Shown here piece by piece: positions 8,194-16,884 of a DNA stretch of 64,000 nt (the first letter of the stretch is position 1; each line of letters begins with the position of its first letter). The stretch covers positions 1 through 64,000 of the forward strand of contig JBOEGZ010000020.1 in the NCBI GenBank assembly GCA_050633705.1, read 5' to 3'. The notes beneath the pieces were generated by a model that had not been told where the DNA came from, made no database searches, and saw only the letters and a program-made list of their open reading frames with translations. This DNA comes from JAJFHI01 sp050633705 (GTDB lineage Bacteria > Pseudomonadota > Alphaproteobacteria > Rhizobiales > Hyphomicrobiaceae). The translations under genes were made by a program, and so were the position numbers.

Positions 8194-9180
8194 TTAGACA
8201 AAGACCTTTTCTAAGGCTTCTTCTGGAGCCGGGTCCGCACTGTCACGAGCAAACTTGATCGCGTCGTCAACTTTCTTACGGGCACGGGCAACGATCGCAT
8301 CGTCTTCAGATGTCGTCAGGCCATGCTCTGTCGCAAGGCGGTTGCGCATCGTCGGAATTGGATCGACCGCTTTCAGAGAATCTAACTCACCAGCAGGGCG
8401 ATAGCCCTCTGCGTCACCCATAAAGTGACCGGCAAGACGTGAGGTTTCGATCTCGATCAGTGTTGGACCTTCTCCGTTGCGGGCACGCGCAATGGCCTCT
8501 CCAGCAACATCAAAAATCGCGACCGGATCGTTGCCAGGGATATAGTGACCTGGCATTGCGTAACCTGCAGCGCGAACTGAGTTGTCGGACACAGCCGTTG
8601 ATTCAGATTTGGCAACGGAAATACCCCATGCGTTGTCTTCAATGACGAAGACGACGGGAAGTTTCCATACCGACGCAAGGTTCAAGCCTTCATGGAAAGC
8701 GCCCTGGTTAACGGCACCTTCACCCATATAGGCAACAGCGACACCTTCTTTGCCCTGCATCTTACGCGACAAAGCGGCACCAACCGCCGGACCAACACTT
8801 TGGCCAATGATGCCCGAGCATGCGAAGTTCACATTCGCATCAAAGATGTGCATGTGACCACCGCGACCACCACTAAGGCCGGTTTTTTTTCCGAAAATCT
8901 CGGCGGCCATTTTGTTCAGATCGACACCTTTGGCAATTGCTTGGTGATGTGGGCGGTGCGTCGCCGTCACGATGTCTGATGGCGTTAAGTGTGCGCACAC
9001 ACCAACCGCGGTAGGTTCTTGACCATTCGACAAGTGCATCTCACCTGGAATTGGACCATCGGCCATGTTGAAAACTGGTGTCTTACCTTCAAGGTAGATC
9101 TGTTCAATCACTTCCTCGAAGTACCGGCTGATGAGCATATGCTCATACATCCACAATTTTTGTTCATATGTAGGAAGCAA
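8194..9180 (-). CDS. acoA: Acetoin (or 2-oxoacid) dehydrogenase E1 component, alpha subunit
   Basis: Thiamine-diphosphate-binding alpha subunit, 328 residues, which decarboxylates or cleaves the substrate and passes the acyl group to the lipoyl arm. The cofactor motif is visible as GEGAVNQGAFHEGLNLAS followed by EDNAWGIS; the first acidic residue, usually Asp in GDG, is Glu. The substrate/phosphorylation-loop region (HRPHHQAIAKGVD, SGGRGGHMH) is typical. The likely start is TTG at 9178-9180, six bases after AAAGGGGGAT; an ATG ten codons downstream is possible. First gene of the acoA-acoB-lipoyl unit. No E3 (dihydrolipoamide dehydrogenase) gene is in the window. Confidence 0.85.
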   Translation of the reverse strand: MLPTYEQKLWMYEHMLISRYFEEVIEQIYLEGKTPVFNMADGPIPGEMHLSNGQEPTAVGVCAHLTPSDIVTATHRPHHQAIAKGVDLNKMAAEIFGKKTGLSGGRGGHMHIFDANVNFACSGIIGQSVGPAVGAALSRKMQGKEGVAVAYMGEGAVNQGAFHEGLNLASVWKLPVVFVIEDNAWGISVAKSESTAVSDNSVRAAGYAMPGHYIPGNDPVAIFDVAGEAIARARNGEGPTLIEIETSRLAGHFMGDAEGYRPAGELDSLKAVDPIPTMRNRLATEHGLTTSEDDAIVARARKKVDDAIKFARDSADPAPEEALEKVFV

Positions 9181-9764
9181 GGCGATCCCCCTTTAATATT
9201 GTTTTTTGGTTTGGATTTAAATTCAACAACGACGCACTGAAGCGAAGTGCCCAGCTGGTTGGCAAATATCACCGCCCAACTTGTTGTATTTGCTATATCA
9301 CACGTAGTTTAAATGCCAATATAAACGTAGTACTAAGGGCAAAACAAATGACAGAGAGAATTTGCAAACGTGCGAGTTTTTTTTTGGATTTTGCATTGGC
9401 CGATGACGCTGACACACCGAAACTGTCGCAATATTGAAACGTATGTTGCACGCGCGGATCGCGCCTTGCCAACATGCTTAAACATTCAGCAGCAATTGTA
9501 GCCAACGGATGTCCGCTTGCCATTCGTTGGCAAAATTTACGAAACCTTCGCCAAATTATCTAAAATGTTGTTTTAAACCTGACCAGAATGGCCTTTGTGC
9601 GCTGCACCCGCCGCAATCTCGCTTGAATATTCCACCCTACTATGAGATAGGTGAAACTAATAATTGCTATCTTCAGATGATCGAATTCAACCTCGATCGT
9701 TTCTGGCTTTGGGAATGTTTTGTGAACGAGTTTTTTGATTTTTGAAAAACTAAGGACTGTGTTG
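9181..9764. other. Long intergenic region upstream of aco operon and SoxYZ gene
   Basis: About 580 bases between divergent genes, with no convincing reading frame. It holds a perfect inverted repeat, TTGCCA-TTCGT-TGGCAA at 9517-9533, which could be an operator. A related half-site TTGGCAA lies at 9259-9265. A nine-T run lies near 9377-9385. No good sigma-54 promoter was found for acoA. This is the likely control region of both neighbours. Confidence 0.4.
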
Positions 9765-10601
9765 ATGATCAGACAATTTGGTACAGCACTGCTAACGACT
9801 CTGGCCAGTTTCATTTTGGCCATTGCCATCACGCTCTCAGTGCCAGCACATGCTGACGAAGACTGGGATTCAATTCGATCTGACTTCTTTGGCGACCGTG
9901 AAATACTCGACGGCAAGGATGTCATGGCGATCGATGCACCGAAAAAAGCAGAAGATGCAGCGGTGGTGCCAATCGAAGTCTTCCTGTTTTCTCGGATCGG
10001 CGGAAACGTCAAAAAACTGACCGTTTTAATTGATCGCAATCCGGCACCTCTTGTCGCGAAAATGACATTTGGAGACGCCGCAGGGTCATCTTCGCGCAAA
10101 ATTGCCACGCGCGTCCGCTTCAATTCCTACTCGTTTATCCGTGCTGTCGCCGAGATGGATGATGGCAAACTTTATATGACATCTCGATTTGTTATCGCAG
10201 CTGGTGGGTGTTCGTCAGGTGGTGTCAAAGATCTCGAGACAGCAAGCAACAACGTCGGGCAAGTCCGCATTAAACGCTTCGTAGAACCTGGCGCCAATCC
10301 AAACCAGAGCTCCGGCTCAGGCGAAGCACAGGTTATGGTTCGCCATCCAAACTTCTCTGGCATGCAAATGGACCCAGAAAACGGCGAATACATTCCTGCA
10401 CACTATGTAAATGAAATTGTTGTTAAGCGTGGCAAGGACATCGTGTTTTCTGCCGAAACCGGCATCTCTCTATCGAGCAACCCGAATTTGCGCTTCACTT
10501 ATGCGCCAGGAGCAGGAGAGCCGCTGGAAGTGTTTGCGACAGATTCCGAAGGTGCCAAATTTAAAGGTATTCTCGGGAAGAAAGTCGTTAACCTTCAGTA
10601 A
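9765..10601 (+). CDS. Quinoprotein-dehydrogenase-associated SoxYZ-like carrier protein
   Basis: Secreted 278-residue protein resembling fused SoxY and SoxZ, the sulfur-carrier pair of thiosulfate oxidation. This subfamily usually accompanies PQQ-dependent alcohol dehydrogenases rather than sulfur oxidation. It has a signal peptide (hydrophobic core and a PAHA cleavage site near residue 30). An N-terminal SoxY-like half ends in AAGGCSSGG (Cys149), which corresponds to the swinging-arm cysteine, and a SoxZ-like immunoglobulin-fold half follows (MVRHPNFSGMQMDPENGEYI). AAGGA lies 8 bases before the ATG at 9765. No quinoprotein dehydrogenase is nearby, so its partner lies elsewhere. Family call is fairly sure, function unproven. 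Confidence 0.75.
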   Translation: MIRQFGTALLTTLASFILAIAITLSVPAHADEDWDSIRSDFFGDREILDGKDVMAIDAPKKAEDAAVVPIEVFLFSRIGGNVKKLTVLIDRNPAPLVAKMTFGDAAGSSSRKIATRVRFNSYSFIRAVAEMDDGKLYMTSRFVIAAGGCSSGGVKDLETASNNVGQVRIKRFVEPGANPNQSSGSGEAQVMVRHPNFSGMQMDPENGEYIPAHYVNEIVVKRGKDIVFSAETGISLSSNPNLRFTYAPGAGEPLEVFATDSEGAKFKGILGKKVVNLQ

Positions 10602-10649
10602 TTCTGGTTTTCTGCAAACTGGGACCTCTACCGCCCAACCTTCTTCAAT

Positions 10650-10696
10650 CAACAGCAACGGCCCCACCTGTCACAGCAGATGGGGCGTTGCTGTTG
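10650..10696 (+). terminator. Strong hairpin after SoxYZ gene
   Basis: CAACAGCAACG-GCCCCA (10650-10666) pairs with TGGGGC-GTTGCTGTTG (10681-10696), with one bulged base and a 14-base loop. It lies about 50 bases after the stop. The U-run is missing, so termination may be inefficient or the element may only protect the mRNA 3' end. Confidence 0.55.
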
Positions 10697-10879
10697 GTCG
10701 ATGCTTGAAAATCGATGATCGAGCATGGGAGCGCACTGTTTTCTCATCGAACTCTGGGAAACCGGCGTTTCATTTCCCGCGCGGTCCGAATATAACGAAT
10801 ATTAAATCGACATATGGCACGGTCCATTCGTGCCATTTCCGGCGTAATAACAACAATAAAACCGCTGAGGAGACATCAC

Positions 10880-11512
10880 ATGAAAACACCGGAATCTCCG
10901 GTGGGGAAACGGCCCGCTAGCGAAAAGGGTTCCGTCAATTCAACCAAGCCAACCCGCAAGGAAGTTGAAGATGCTGTGCGCACCATCATTCGTTGGTCTG
11001 GCGAAGATGTCGAACGCGATGGCCTGGTTGAGACGCCCGCCCGCGTCACCCGCGCGCTTGAGCAATATTACCGCGGTTACAATGAGGACCCGGAAGCTCT
11101 CCTTAAGAAGACTTTCGAAGAGATCGAAGGTTATGACGAGATGATTATCTTGCGTGGAATTCGTTTTGAAAGTCATTGCGAACATCACCTTGCACCCATC
11201 ATTGGCCGCGCATGGGTCGCTTATCTCCCACGTGGTCGTGTTGTCGGGATCTCGAAACTAGCGCGCGTCGTCGATGCCTATGCCAAACGCATGCAAATCC
11301 AAGAAAAAATGACGGCACAAATTGCCAACACAATCGATGAGGTTCTCAACCCTCAAGGCGTTGCGGTTGTTTTGAAAGCGGAACACCATTGCATGACGAC
11401 ACGGGGCGTGATGAAGCCGGGAACCGACCTTGTGACCAGCCGAATGTTGGGTGTATTTCGCGACAATGCGATGACGCGACAGGAATTTTTATCCATGGTC
11501 AATGACGACTGA
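10880..11512 (+). CDS. folE: GTP cyclohydrolase I
   Basis: Converts GTP to dihydroneopterin triphosphate, the first step of tetrahydrofolate synthesis, as a cytoplasmic toroid. The 210-residue protein shows the FolE signature with the zinc ligands: ESHCEHHLAPIIGRAWVAY (Cys and His) and the second Cys/His segment AEHHCMTTRGV. The start is the ATG at 10880 after GAGGAGA; upstream codons in the same frame do not belong to the family. It converges on truA with no bases between the two stop codons. The N-terminal 25 residues are polar and variable, as in other alphaproteobacterial FolE proteins. Confidence 0.95.
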   Translation: MKTPESPVGKRPASEKGSVNSTKPTRKEVEDAVRTIIRWSGEDVERDGLVETPARVTRALEQYYRGYNEDPEALLKKTFEEIEGYDEMIILRGIRFESHCEHHLAPIIGRAWVAYLPRGRVVGISKLARVVDAYAKRMQIQEKMTAQIANTIDEVLNPQGVAVVLKAEHHCMTTRGVMKPGTDLVTSRMLGVFRDNAMTRQEFLSMVNDD

Positions 11513-12250
11513 CTAATAATCGACACGCATTAAATAGAGGCCTGCAGCCGGAGCAACCGGACCGCAGGCCTTTCTATCTTTGGCAGCAAGGGCGTTCGCC
11601 AAATCCTGTTTGGTCCATTTCCCTTCACCGATCAATTTCAAACTTCCCACCATCGATCGCACCTGATTGTGCAAAAACGACAATGACGACGCATGAACGT
11701 GCACTTCGGTCCCATGACGGTCGACAGAGAGGTGATCAAGTGTCTTTTCTGGCGACCGAGCCTGGCAATACGTGGCGCGAAACGTCGTAAAATCATGATG
11801 CCCGATAAGAACTTCTGTTGCATCTTGCATAGCATCGACATCAAGATGTGGCTTCACGTGCCAAACCCGCTCAGCATCAAGTGTCGGGGGTGGGCGTCGA
11901 TTGAGAATGCGATAGGTGTAGTTGCGCGCTTTGGCAGAAAATCGAGCATGGAAATCATCGCCAACACCGTCGCAGGCCAAAACCGAAACCGGCACATCCT
12001 TAAGGTGAAAATTCGCGGCCTCAATAATACGGCGTGGATCCCAGACTTTTGACAGATCACAATGGCCAACCTGGGCGCGCGCATGAACCCCTGAATCGGT
12101 GCGTCCCGCACCCTGAACAACCACGTCTTCACCCGTGAAGGTCTTAAATGCGTCCTGCAATACACCCTGCACAGTTACACCGTTCGTTTGCTGCTGCCAG
12201 CCGACGAACGGTGTTCCATCGTATTCAATTGTCAGGCGATATCTTGGCAT
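11513..12250 (-). CDS. truA: tRNA pseudouridine(38-40) synthase
   Basis: Isomerises uridines 38, 39 and 40 in the anticodon arm of many tRNAs. The 245-residue protein begins MPRYRLTIEYDGTPFVGWQQ, has the catalytic aspartate in GAGRTDSGVHA, and ends with the LYLMRVDY family tail. It is the last member of a translation-related minus-strand group (def, fmt, truA) that is commonly clustered in Hyphomicrobiales, here interrupted by a small secreted protein gene. Its stop abuts the folE stop. Confidence 0.95.
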   Translation of the reverse strand: MPRYRLTIEYDGTPFVGWQQQTNGVTVQGVLQDAFKTFTGEDVVVQGAGRTDSGVHARAQVGHCDLSKVWDPRRIIEAANFHLKDVPVSVLACDGVGDDFHARFSAKARNYTYRILNRRPPPTLDAERVWHVKPHLDVDAMQDATEVLIGHHDFTTFRATYCQARSPEKTLDHLSVDRHGTEVHVHASSLSFLHNQVRSMVGSLKLIGEGKWTKQDLANALAAKDRKACGPVAPAAGLYLMRVDY

Positions 12251-12461
12251 CAGGTCCGGTCAAACATCGAAGAAGCTGAGTTTTCGATGTGTCTAATGGT
12301 TTGGCCGTCCAAATGCCAGTCTTTCAATGCAGACGTATCAGCGCATCACATATTACGAGGCCCGATAGGGCAAAGATGTGCGCAGCGTTTACTGCACCCA
12401 TCTTTCACCTAAGCTCAACGCCAACCCGGTCTTGAGACCGTGTCAGGCTCAATTAGCACGT

Positions 12462-12821
12462 TTAGTGCGCGCGATAACCGCCATAGACACGACCGCCATA
12501 AACGCCAACGCTACGTGGGTAGCGTGCGCCACGGTAATAGCGAATATAGTTGTTGTTTTGATTGACACGGCGCTCGTAAACACGCGTTTCATTAAAGCTC
12601 AATGCCAAAGGTGTTCTGCCTTCTGGGTTGATAATAACTTTGCTCGTACGTGGCAAAGCACGAAATACACGAACGCCTGCTTCAATCGTAACGACCGCGC
12701 CGTAGTATGGCCGCGTCTCAATACGAACAGTTGAGGGATCTGCCGCAGAGGCTGATACGGCCAAACCAAGTCCGGTTACGAGGGCTGCGACTGCGGTAAA
12801 AACATGTCCAAATAAACGCAT
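12462..12821 (-). CDS. Small secreted hypothetical protein
   Basis: Not a family I can name. The 119-residue product has a clear signal peptide (MRLFGHVF, an Ala/Val/Leu core and an ASA cleavage site). A basic beta-rich region follows (YYGAVVTIEAGVRVFRALP, INPEGRTPLALSFNETRV), then a tyrosine/glycine/arginine-rich tail (YRGARYPRSVGVYGGRVYGG). It is probably periplasmic. The ATG at 12819-12821 was chosen because it places the signal peptide at the start and has GGAG upstream; the frame is open further upstream but without protein-like sequence. It lies between fmt and truA, with about 200 bases on each side, so it may be transcribed alone. Confidence 0.65.
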   Translation of the reverse strand: MRLFGHVFTAVAALVTGLGLAVSASAADPSTVRIETRPYYGAVVTIEAGVRVFRALPRTSKVIINPEGRTPLALSFNETRVYERRVNQNNNYIRYYRGARYPRSVGVYGGRVYGGYRAH

Positions 12822-13027
12822 GGACCTAAACTCCTTACAATGACTTCCATCCCGACATTCAAATGACCAAGCTGATCGGCAAAGTGCGCCACAACGCCAT
12901 CCATTCCAGATCAGAAAATGCGCTTGAAAACTCCAACTTGGTGGCAGTGTACGCCGCCTGGCCAGAATCACGTTAACGCATCTTTTAGGCATGCTTAATG
13001 TGCTGTCAGTGGGGCAACCCCTGAACT

Positions 13028-13975
13028 TTAGCAGCCGACATTCGTGCCGGGCGTTAAGGTAAATCCACGCAGGAAATCACTCACCGAAGCCGGTTTCTTA
13101 CCAGCCCGCTGAAGCCGCACCAAGCGTACCGCACCGCTGGCACAAGCAATTGTGAGGTTGTCATCTAGAACCGATCCTGCAGGGCCACCTTTAAGATCGC
13201 CAACAAGCTCACTGGCGAGAACTTTGATGCGTTCCATTTTTCCAGTCGGTCCCTTGGCTTCAAACCAGGCACCGGGAAACGGCGATAGGCCACGTATGGT
13301 GTTATGTACGTCTAACGCCGGCTGGTTGAAATTAATGCGGGTTTCTGATTTGGAAATTTTACCAGCATAGGTCACACCGTCCTCAGACTGCACAGTTGAC
13401 GTTAAAGCCCCTTTGACGAGGGCTGCCAAAGCCCTGTTCATAAGATCGCCGCCGCGTCCAGCCAATTCATCATGCAACTCACCGGCCGTCATGTTGGTGC
13501 CAATTGTAACCGCTTCGGCAAGACAAACCGGTCCGGTATCCAACCCCTCTTCCATCTGCATGACCATCAAGGAGGTCGTCGTATCGCCAGCGATGATCGC
13601 ACGTTGAATAGGTGCAGCCCCACGCCAACGCGGTAATGTTGAAGCATGAAGGTTCAAGCAGCCATATCTCGGTGCGTTTAGAATTCGGCTTGGAAGCAGG
13701 AGACCATAGGCTACAACAACAGCCACGTCTGCGTCATGTGCCGCAAATGCTTCTTGTGCCTCAACGCCTTTTAGGGATGTCGGTGTGTGAACGGGAATTC
13801 CACACGTGTCGGCGAATTCATGAACGGGCGATTTCTTTTGTTCGAGACCACGCCTGCCTGCGGCACGCGGCGGCTGAGAATAAACCGCGACGACATCATG
13901 ACCTGCCGCGACAAGCTCTGACAACGTCGGCACGGAAAACTCCGGCGTGCCCATAAAAACAATGCGCAGTGTCAT
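13028..13975 (-). CDS. fmt: Methionyl-tRNA formyltransferase
   Basis: Formylates initiator Met-tRNA using 10-formyl-tetrahydrofolate. The 315-residue length matches the family. The start MTLRIVFMGTPEFSVPTL, the catalytic segment LLLPSRILNAPRYGCLNLHAS with LPRWRGAAPIQRAI, and the C-terminal tRNA-binding domain (ISKSETRINF, IRGLSPFPGAWF) are all present. It sits about 60 bases downstream of def on the same strand, the standard def-fmt pairing that adds and later removes the formyl group. Confidence 0.95.
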   Translation of the reverse strand: MTLRIVFMGTPEFSVPTLSELVAAGHDVVAVYSQPPRAAGRRGLEQKKSPVHEFADTCGIPVHTPTSLKGVEAQEAFAAHDADVAVVVAYGLLLPSRILNAPRYGCLNLHASTLPRWRGAAPIQRAIIAGDTTTSLMVMQMEEGLDTGPVCLAEAVTIGTNMTAGELHDELAGRGGDLMNRALAALVKGALTSTVQSEDGVTYAGKISKSETRINFNQPALDVHNTIRGLSPFPGAWFEAKGPTGKMERIKVLASELVGDLKGGPAGSVLDDNLTIACASGAVRLVRLQRAGKKPASVSDFLRGFTLTPGTNVGC

Positions 13976-14034
13976 AACGTTTCGTCCTGGCCGAAATTTT
14001 TAAATTCTGTCCGCTGGCACATCTCAAACGGAGA

Positions 14035-14544
14035 CTACTCCGCTCGCTTTTGCTTGCGAAACTTTCGGATGATCATGTCGCGCTTTAAACGCGACAGAAA
14101 ATCGATGATGAGTTTGCCTTCCAAATGGTCATACTCATGCTGAACAACCGTCGAGGCCAAACCTTTGGCGTCAAGTTCTTGTTCACGCCCATCCCTGTCA
14201 AGATATGAAACCTTGACGAGAGATGGCCGTTCTACGTCGATCCGCACGTCTGGAATGGACAGGCAGCCTTCCTCGTAAACTTCAGGCGGGCCTGAGCGTT
14301 CACGAATGACCGGGTTGAACATCACAATTGGTTGGCGCTCTTCATCCTCGTCGGCCACATCCATGACAAACAGACGTTTGGGAATGGCAACCTGAATTGC
14401 CGCCAGGCCAATGCCCGGAGCGTCATACATCGTCTCAAGCATATCATCGGCGAGACGCAAAGCCTCCGCGTCGATCTTGTCGAACGGTGTCGAAGTTTCT
14501 CGCAACTTCGGGTCTGGAATCGTAATAACCGGTAAAAGAGCCAT
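14035..14544 (-). CDS. def: Peptide deformylase
   Basis: Removes the N-formyl group from nascent proteins; a metal (Fe2+/Zn2+) hydrolase acting at the ribosome exit. The three motifs are seen: GIGLAAIQV (GxGxAAxQ), EEGCLSIPD (EGCLS, metal-binding Cys) and VVQHEYDHLEG (HExDH). The start MALLPVITIPDPKL at 14542-14544 matches the family; 20 further in-frame codons upstream look unrelated. The protein is 169 residues, normal for type I enzymes of alphaproteobacteria, and is followed by fmt. Confidence 0.95.
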   Translation of the reverse strand: MALLPVITIPDPKLRETSTPFDKIDAEALRLADDMLETMYDAPGIGLAAIQVAIPKRLFVMDVADEDEERQPIVMFNPVIRERSGPPEVYEEGCLSIPDVRIDVERPSLVKVSYLDRDGREQELDAKGLASTVVQHEYDHLEGKLIIDFLSRLKRDMIIRKFRKQKRAE

Positions 14545-14689
14545 ATCAGTGACATACGGCAAGGGGAGGTTCGCGGTCAATAATCTCTGCACCTTCTGCA
14601 TCAAGAGAAATGCTATTCCGGTAGAAAATCACCCGACCTTTCACGAATTCCCACCGAAATCCTGTGTTACCCACCTCGTCGTTCAAAGA

Positions 14690-15430
14690 CTATGCCCGAC
14701 GATCTGGGCCACCACCGCGGCCGGCATTGAATTTTTCCACCAACCGGCGGCCTGAGTGCTTGGCGATCAGTGATAGAATTTTGTATCCAGCCAATACCGT
14801 CCCCTTGACGGTTCCGGAAACTTTAGAGTGGCCAATACGCATGCGATAACGGGCGGGCACTTCTTTAAATCGAAGATTGTGTTCAATAGCTTTTATTTGC
14901 ATTTCAACTGTCCAACCGTACGTACGGTCGGACATTTTCAATTTGTCCAATGCACTTTTCGAAATTGCGCGAAACGGCCCAAGGTCGGTGAAGCGTGCGC
15001 CCCAAATAAGATAAATGAGACGGGTTGCAAGCCAATTGCCAAAAATCTGTTGCGGCGTCAACGCGCCAACTTCGGGCTCACCCATCGCCCGGGAAGCCAG
15101 AACAAAATCATGGCTCGCAGCAGTGATCGGGTCGACGAGTTGCGCCATGTCCTCTGGATAATCTGAATAATCACCATCGAGAAACACAACAATGTCGACG
15201 CCAGGAAGGGCTGCCAATCCAGCCAGGCATGTTGCACCATATCCCGTTTGAGGCTCGTGGGAGACGATCACGCCCGCAGCTTTCGCAATCTTGGCAGTCT
15301 TGTCTCGCGAGGCGTTGTCAGCCACGACCACAACATCAACCCATGCCGGGATGTCACCAAGAACGTGGCCGATCGCGTCTTCTTCATCAAATGCGGGAAT
15401 GATCGCGCCAACACGGTGGCCGTTGCGCAT
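14690..15430 (-). CDS. Family 2 glycosyltransferase (dolichol-phosphate mannosyltransferase-like)
   Basis: Cytoplasmic or membrane-associated GT-A fold transferase, 246 residues, likely acting on a polyprenyl-phosphate lipid. The nucleotide-sugar region reads VGAIIPAFDEEDAIGHVL, VVVVADNASRDKTA and the metal-binding FLDGDYSDYPEDM. The later RYGWTVEMQ-like block appears as RTYGWTVEMQIKA, typical of polyprenyl-phosphate glycosyltransferases. No membrane helices are evident at the C-terminus, so it belongs to the short form. It follows a family 4 glycosyltransferase on the same strand after 160 bases; both probably build cell-surface glycan. Confidence 0.8.
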   Translation of the reverse strand: MRNGHRVGAIIPAFDEEDAIGHVLGDIPAWVDVVVVADNASRDKTAKIAKAAGVIVSHEPQTGYGATCLAGLAALPGVDIVVFLDGDYSDYPEDMAQLVDPITAASHDFVLASRAMGEPEVGALTPQQIFGNWLATRLIYLIWGARFTDLGPFRAISKSALDKLKMSDRTYGWTVEMQIKAIEHNLRFKEVPARYRMRIGHSKVSGTVKGTVLAGYKILSLIAKHSGRRLVEKFNAGRGGGPDRRA

Positions 15431-15590
15431 AAAGCCGGTCCAATCTTAATACATGCGTTCATCTTCGAGACGCTGGCAAACAGGTTAGCCTGCCCCATCG
15501 CAAAAATAAATCCTCGTTATCGTCTGAAAGACTTCCCTGATCATGCATGCGCGCGCAGGACAATCTCATCAAACTGTTTTCACAAATTTG

Positions 15591-16769
15591 TTAGACGGCA
15601 AGTGCCGCCAGCAATTGGGCATCAGCGCGAGTTTGATCAAAGCGCCGCTCGGCCTTGCTGCGACTCGCACGTGCCATTGACGGAATAAGATCTGGTCGCT
15701 TGAGAAAACTCTCTATCGCCGATACCAAATCTTCAACGTCTCCAGGCGCAACCAGCACACCATTGACCCGTTCATCAACTGTCTCCCGACATCCGGCAAC
15801 GTCGCATGTGATGATCGGGCGTCCCGCGGCCATTGCCTCGAGTACCAAACGTGGCATGCCTTCTGCGCGTGAAGGATAAACGAACACGTGGCAGTTGGCG
15901 ATTTCCTCGCGCACATCGGTTAATGGCCCGAGATAAGCGACATTGCTCGCTTCACTCTGCCAGAGTTCAGGGCCAACGCCATCATCGCCTTGACCAGCCG
16001 GACCGGCGAGCAAAAATTTGGCTTGCGGCGCTCGCGCTTTCATTTCTTTGGCTGCAGCACAATAGGCTTTGACACCTTTGCCTGCCTCCAGTCGTGCGAT
16101 CATCAAAAACACAAGTCCATTAGCCAATTGTGGCAACTCCAGCACGGCGTTGTGATCCAAATCAACACCGGCACCGGGCAAAACGCTCGATTTGGCATCT
16201 TCCGGCAGAATGCCAAGAACTTGTAAGTGGCGCAGGTCATCATGGTTGTGAAAAATGATTTCATGACTTGCACGAAAGGCGCGTGTGTAACTGCCTGAAC
16301 TATCGTCACCGGCCGCAACAGCACCCGTAAAGCGGTGCGTCGGCAAGCCGGTGACCATCGTTACAATATGATCAACGCTTGCTTTTTTTGCGCTGAGTGC
16401 GCCGCGCACCATCATCTTCGCGCCATAACAAAGGGCTGTATCTGCGCCAAAGTCAGAAAGGATCGCCGCCAGCGCCTGGATATTCTTATAGTCCGCATAT
16501 GCCTTTATGCGAGAGGTCGCGGGCGTAAATACAGCATGCAAAACGCCCATTGCATCGAGACGCGCCTGTGTTTCAGCATCCAACTGCGGCACAACAACAA
16601 GCACCACATGGTCGGCATCAAGCAGCTTTGACAACACGGATTTGCGCAACTGCATCACAGAGCGAATTGAAGGCGCAATGATTGCAATCCGGCGCGCGCG
16701 CATTTTTGCGCCCCCACCTATCACCGATGTATTTGTCGCCATCGCTTTTTGCAGCAAAGCTCGCCTCAT
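15591..16769 (-). CDS. Family 4 glycosyltransferase
   Basis: GT-B fold transferase of 392 residues, probably retaining. The C-terminal donor-sugar domain is clear: LVFLMIARLEAGKGVKAY, then VFVYPSRAEGMPRLVLEAMA (the EGxP...E motif), then GRPIITCDVAGCRETV and NGVLVAPGDVEDL. The N-terminal acceptor domain starts with RARRIAIIAPS. The first 22 residues are poorly conserved, and a start at the ATG 16740-16742 is an alternative; neither has a good ribosome site. Likely role in capsule, O-antigen or exopolysaccharide assembly with the adjacent family 2 enzyme; substrates cannot be read from the sequence. Confidence 0.85.
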   Translation of the reverse strand: MRRALLQKAMATNTSVIGGGAKMRARRIAIIAPSIRSVMQLRKSVLSKLLDADHVVLVVVPQLDAETQARLDAMGVLHAVFTPATSRIKAYADYKNIQALAAILSDFGADTALCYGAKMMVRGALSAKKASVDHIVTMVTGLPTHRFTGAVAAGDDSSGSYTRAFRASHEIIFHNHDDLRHLQVLGILPEDAKSSVLPGAGVDLDHNAVLELPQLANGLVFLMIARLEAGKGVKAYCAAAKEMKARAPQAKFLLAGPAGQGDDGVGPELWQSEASNVAYLGPLTDVREEIANCHVFVYPSRAEGMPRLVLEAMAAGRPIITCDVAGCRETVDERVNGVLVAPGDVEDLVSAIESFLKRPDLIPSMARASRSKAERRFDQTRADAQLLAALAV

Positions 16770-16884
16770 ATCATCCGAGAATCTCTGTTCATTTTGTCAA
16801 TTCTACACCGGCAGACGCTTGCACTTAGAAAAAAATATTCAACGTTGGACTTTGCCCCCAACTCGGGAGTTTATTGTGTTGTAG

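Noticed and set aside
9462..9475. GG-N10-GC spacing on the minus strand (GGCGCGATCCGCGC) as a sigma-54 promoter for acoA
   Set aside because: It matches the spacing only; the -12 element lacks TTGC, it is almost 300 bases from acoA, and it is mostly a GC-rich palindrome.
9293..9523. Open frame of 76 residues on the minus strand upstream of acoA
   Set aside because: Composition is not protein-like, no ribosome site and no recognisable family; treated as intergenic.
12251..12461. Possible small gene between truA and the secreted hypothetical
   Set aside because: No frame with a plausible start, ribosome site or family similarity; only a weak hairpin (ACATCGA/TCGATGT).
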